Below are positions 7,082 to 7,830 of a stretch of DNA of 7,830 bases, piece by piece; within the stretch, counting starts at the first letter, position 1; each line of letters starts with the position of its first letter. Location: the NCBI GenBank assembly GCA_041912175.1, contig JAYRNN010000204.1, forward strand, positions 1 through 7,830, written 5' to 3'. A program made the translations under genes and the position numbers. This DNA is from CAZAGA01 sp041912175 (GTDB lineage: Bacteria; Chloroflexota; Anaerolineae; Anaerolineales; UBA4823). Below the pieces are notes generated by a model that was given only the letters and a program-made list of their open reading frames with translations, was not told where the DNA came from and did no database searches.

Positions 7082-7135
7082 TTAGGGGAATTGATGCGCC
7101 AATATAATATAGGCTACTTGTGGATTCTTGGCCAT
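7082..7135 (-). other. Severed N-terminal coding segment of the GT14-like gene, ending in TAA
   Basis: From the ATG at 7135-7133 the minus strand reads MAKNPQVAYIILAHQFP and then TAA at 7084-7082, in the same frame as the following 291 residues. AYIILAH is the expected first strand and loop of a Core-2/I-branching enzyme, and the residue after the proline is commonly acidic in the family. One base change from GAA, CAA or AAA would give this TAA. The ATG sits 9 bases after the wzm stop, with GAGA just ahead of it, which fits an original operon start. Confidence 0.8.
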
Positions 7136-7144
7136 ATTCTCAAT

Positions 7145-7830
7145 TCAAATTACATCCGCAAATGTACGTTCTGTAGCCTGGAAATACACCAATCCACTAA
7201 CCAGGAGGAGCACTGCAATGCAGACCGAGACCCAGTTGATTCCTCCAAAGGTCGGATCACCCAAGAGGACACGCCGAAAATACTGTACTACGCCAACCAT
7301 TGGATTCAGACTATAAAGCCAGCGCCAGCGCACGGGGATGGCTGTCATCGGGTAAATGATTGGCGTTGCATACATCCAAACCTGGACCAGGAATGGAACC
7401 AGGTATTGAATATCCCTGTAGCGCACATGCAGGGCGGAAAGCCACAGGCTGACACCCAGGGCGGTCGTTACAGCCAAGAGTAAAGCCAGCGGCAGTAAAA
7501 ATATCTCATTGGTGGGTGAAATGTGATATATAGCCATTAAAACGAGCAATAGTACGAAAGAAACAGCAAAATCTACCAAAGGCGGCAGCACGTACGATAA
7601 CGGCATGAGCAAACGTGGGAAATAAATCTTGGACACCATGTGAGAATTCGAAACCAGAGATGTCGAACCGCGCGTAACGGACACGGAAAAGTAGGTCCAG
7701 GGAAGCAGAGCCGCAAAAGTGACGACTGGATAAGGTAGGGTGCTGCCCGAGCCTACTCCCAATAGCTTGTTAAAAAATAATGAAAAGATGAGCATCGTAA
7801 GCAAGGGCTGCAGGAGAATCCAACCTACTC
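7145..7830 (-). CDS. wzm: ABC transporter permease for polysaccharide export (Wzm-type), 5' end outside window
   Basis: The frame is open to the right edge and shows 227 residues, starting VGWILLQPLLTMLIF. The motif LLQPLLTMLIF is the first membrane helix of Wzm/TagG-type permeases, so roughly 40 to 50 N-terminal residues are missing; an apparent TTG start at 7804 is internal. Membrane stretches fall at about residues 3-19, 34-50, 78-101, 109-132, 143-160 and 198-215, matching the family's six helices. Family features include YFPRLLMPL (69-77), HVRYRDI (134-140), ATPIIYP (154-160) and LNPMVGVVQYFRR (174-186). As a dimer with Wzt it would form the channel that moves lipid-linked glycan across the cytoplasmic membrane. 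It is the first gene seen in the operon. The stop TGA at 7147-7145 lies 9 bases before the ATG of the broken GT14-like gene. Confidence 0.95.
   Translation of the reverse strand, partial: VGWILLQPLLTMLIFSLFFNKLLGVGSGSTLPYPVVTFAALLPWTYFSVSVTRGSTSLVSNSHMVSKIYFPRLLMPLSYVLPPLVDFAVSFVLLLVLMAIYHISPTNEIFLLPLALLLAVTTALGVSLWLSALHVRYRDIQYLVPFLVQVWMYATPIIYPMTAIPVRWRWLYSLNPMVGVVQYFRRVLLGDPTFGGINWVSVCIAVLLLVSGLVYFQATERTFADVI

Noticed and set aside
7082..7084. TAA read as a sense codon under an alternative genetic code
   Set aside because: The GT2 gene (stop at 1496-1498) and a GT4 gene (stop at 3671-3673) both end in TAA at the expected C-termini, so TAA acts as a stop here.
7025..7483. Plus-strand 152-codon open frame
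   Set aside because: It is antisense to wzm and the GT14-like gene, both strongly supported, and its translation has no recognisable motifs.
7802..7804. TTG as the start of the wzm-type permease
   Set aside because: The frame continues upstream to the window edge as VGWILLQP, which is conserved family sequence, so the TTG is an internal leucine codon.

Overview
The window is a slice of a surface-polysaccharide (O-antigen-like) gene cluster. All the genes I can support lie on the minus strand and are transcribed from right to left. Seven complete or partial reading frames are open; an eighth has lost its N-terminus to an in-frame stop. The genes are packed almost end to end: the longest space between neighbours is about 60 bases, and most of that is a broken coding segment. 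I see no RNA genes, insertion sequences, CRISPR arrays, promoters or convincing terminators. The operon promoter must lie beyond the right edge and the operon continues past the left edge.

Order in transcription: (1) wzm, permease of a polysaccharide ABC exporter, cut by the right edge (7145-7830); (2) a Core-2/I-branching (GT14-type) glycosyltransferase whose first 17 codons are separated from the rest by a TAA (body 6206-7081, severed start 7082-7135); (3) wzt, the exporter ATPase with a C-terminal extension (4931-6199); (4) a GT4 glycosyltransferase (3671-4927); (5) a second, divergent GT4 (2431-3639); (6) a GT2 rhamnosyltransferase-like enzyme (1496-2434); (7) a third GT4, related to the first (283-1476); (8) the first 95 residues of a polytopic O-antigen ligase/polymerase-like membrane protein (1-286).

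As a system, the glycosyltransferases would build a glycan on a lipid carrier at the inner face of the membrane. Wzt, probably reading the glycan through its C-terminal domain, and Wzm would export it, and the ligase-like protein would join it to an acceptor or polymerise it outside. No nucleotide-sugar synthesis gene is present, so the sugars cannot be deduced.

The host looks like a Chloroflexota bacterium (Anaerolineae-like). This is inference from the style of the ligase N-terminus (IGTGT motif), the GT4 paralogs and the moderate GC content, and I hold it with moderate confidence. If correct, the acceptor for an O-antigen-like chain is an open question, because most members of that phylum are thought to lack LPS.

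The points most worth a second look are the premature stop in the GT14 gene, which also separates the usually adjacent wzm and wzt; a perfect 13-bp inverted repeat inside the first GT4 gene; and the combination of ABC export with a ligase-like protein. I found no clear evidence of a wholly new system.
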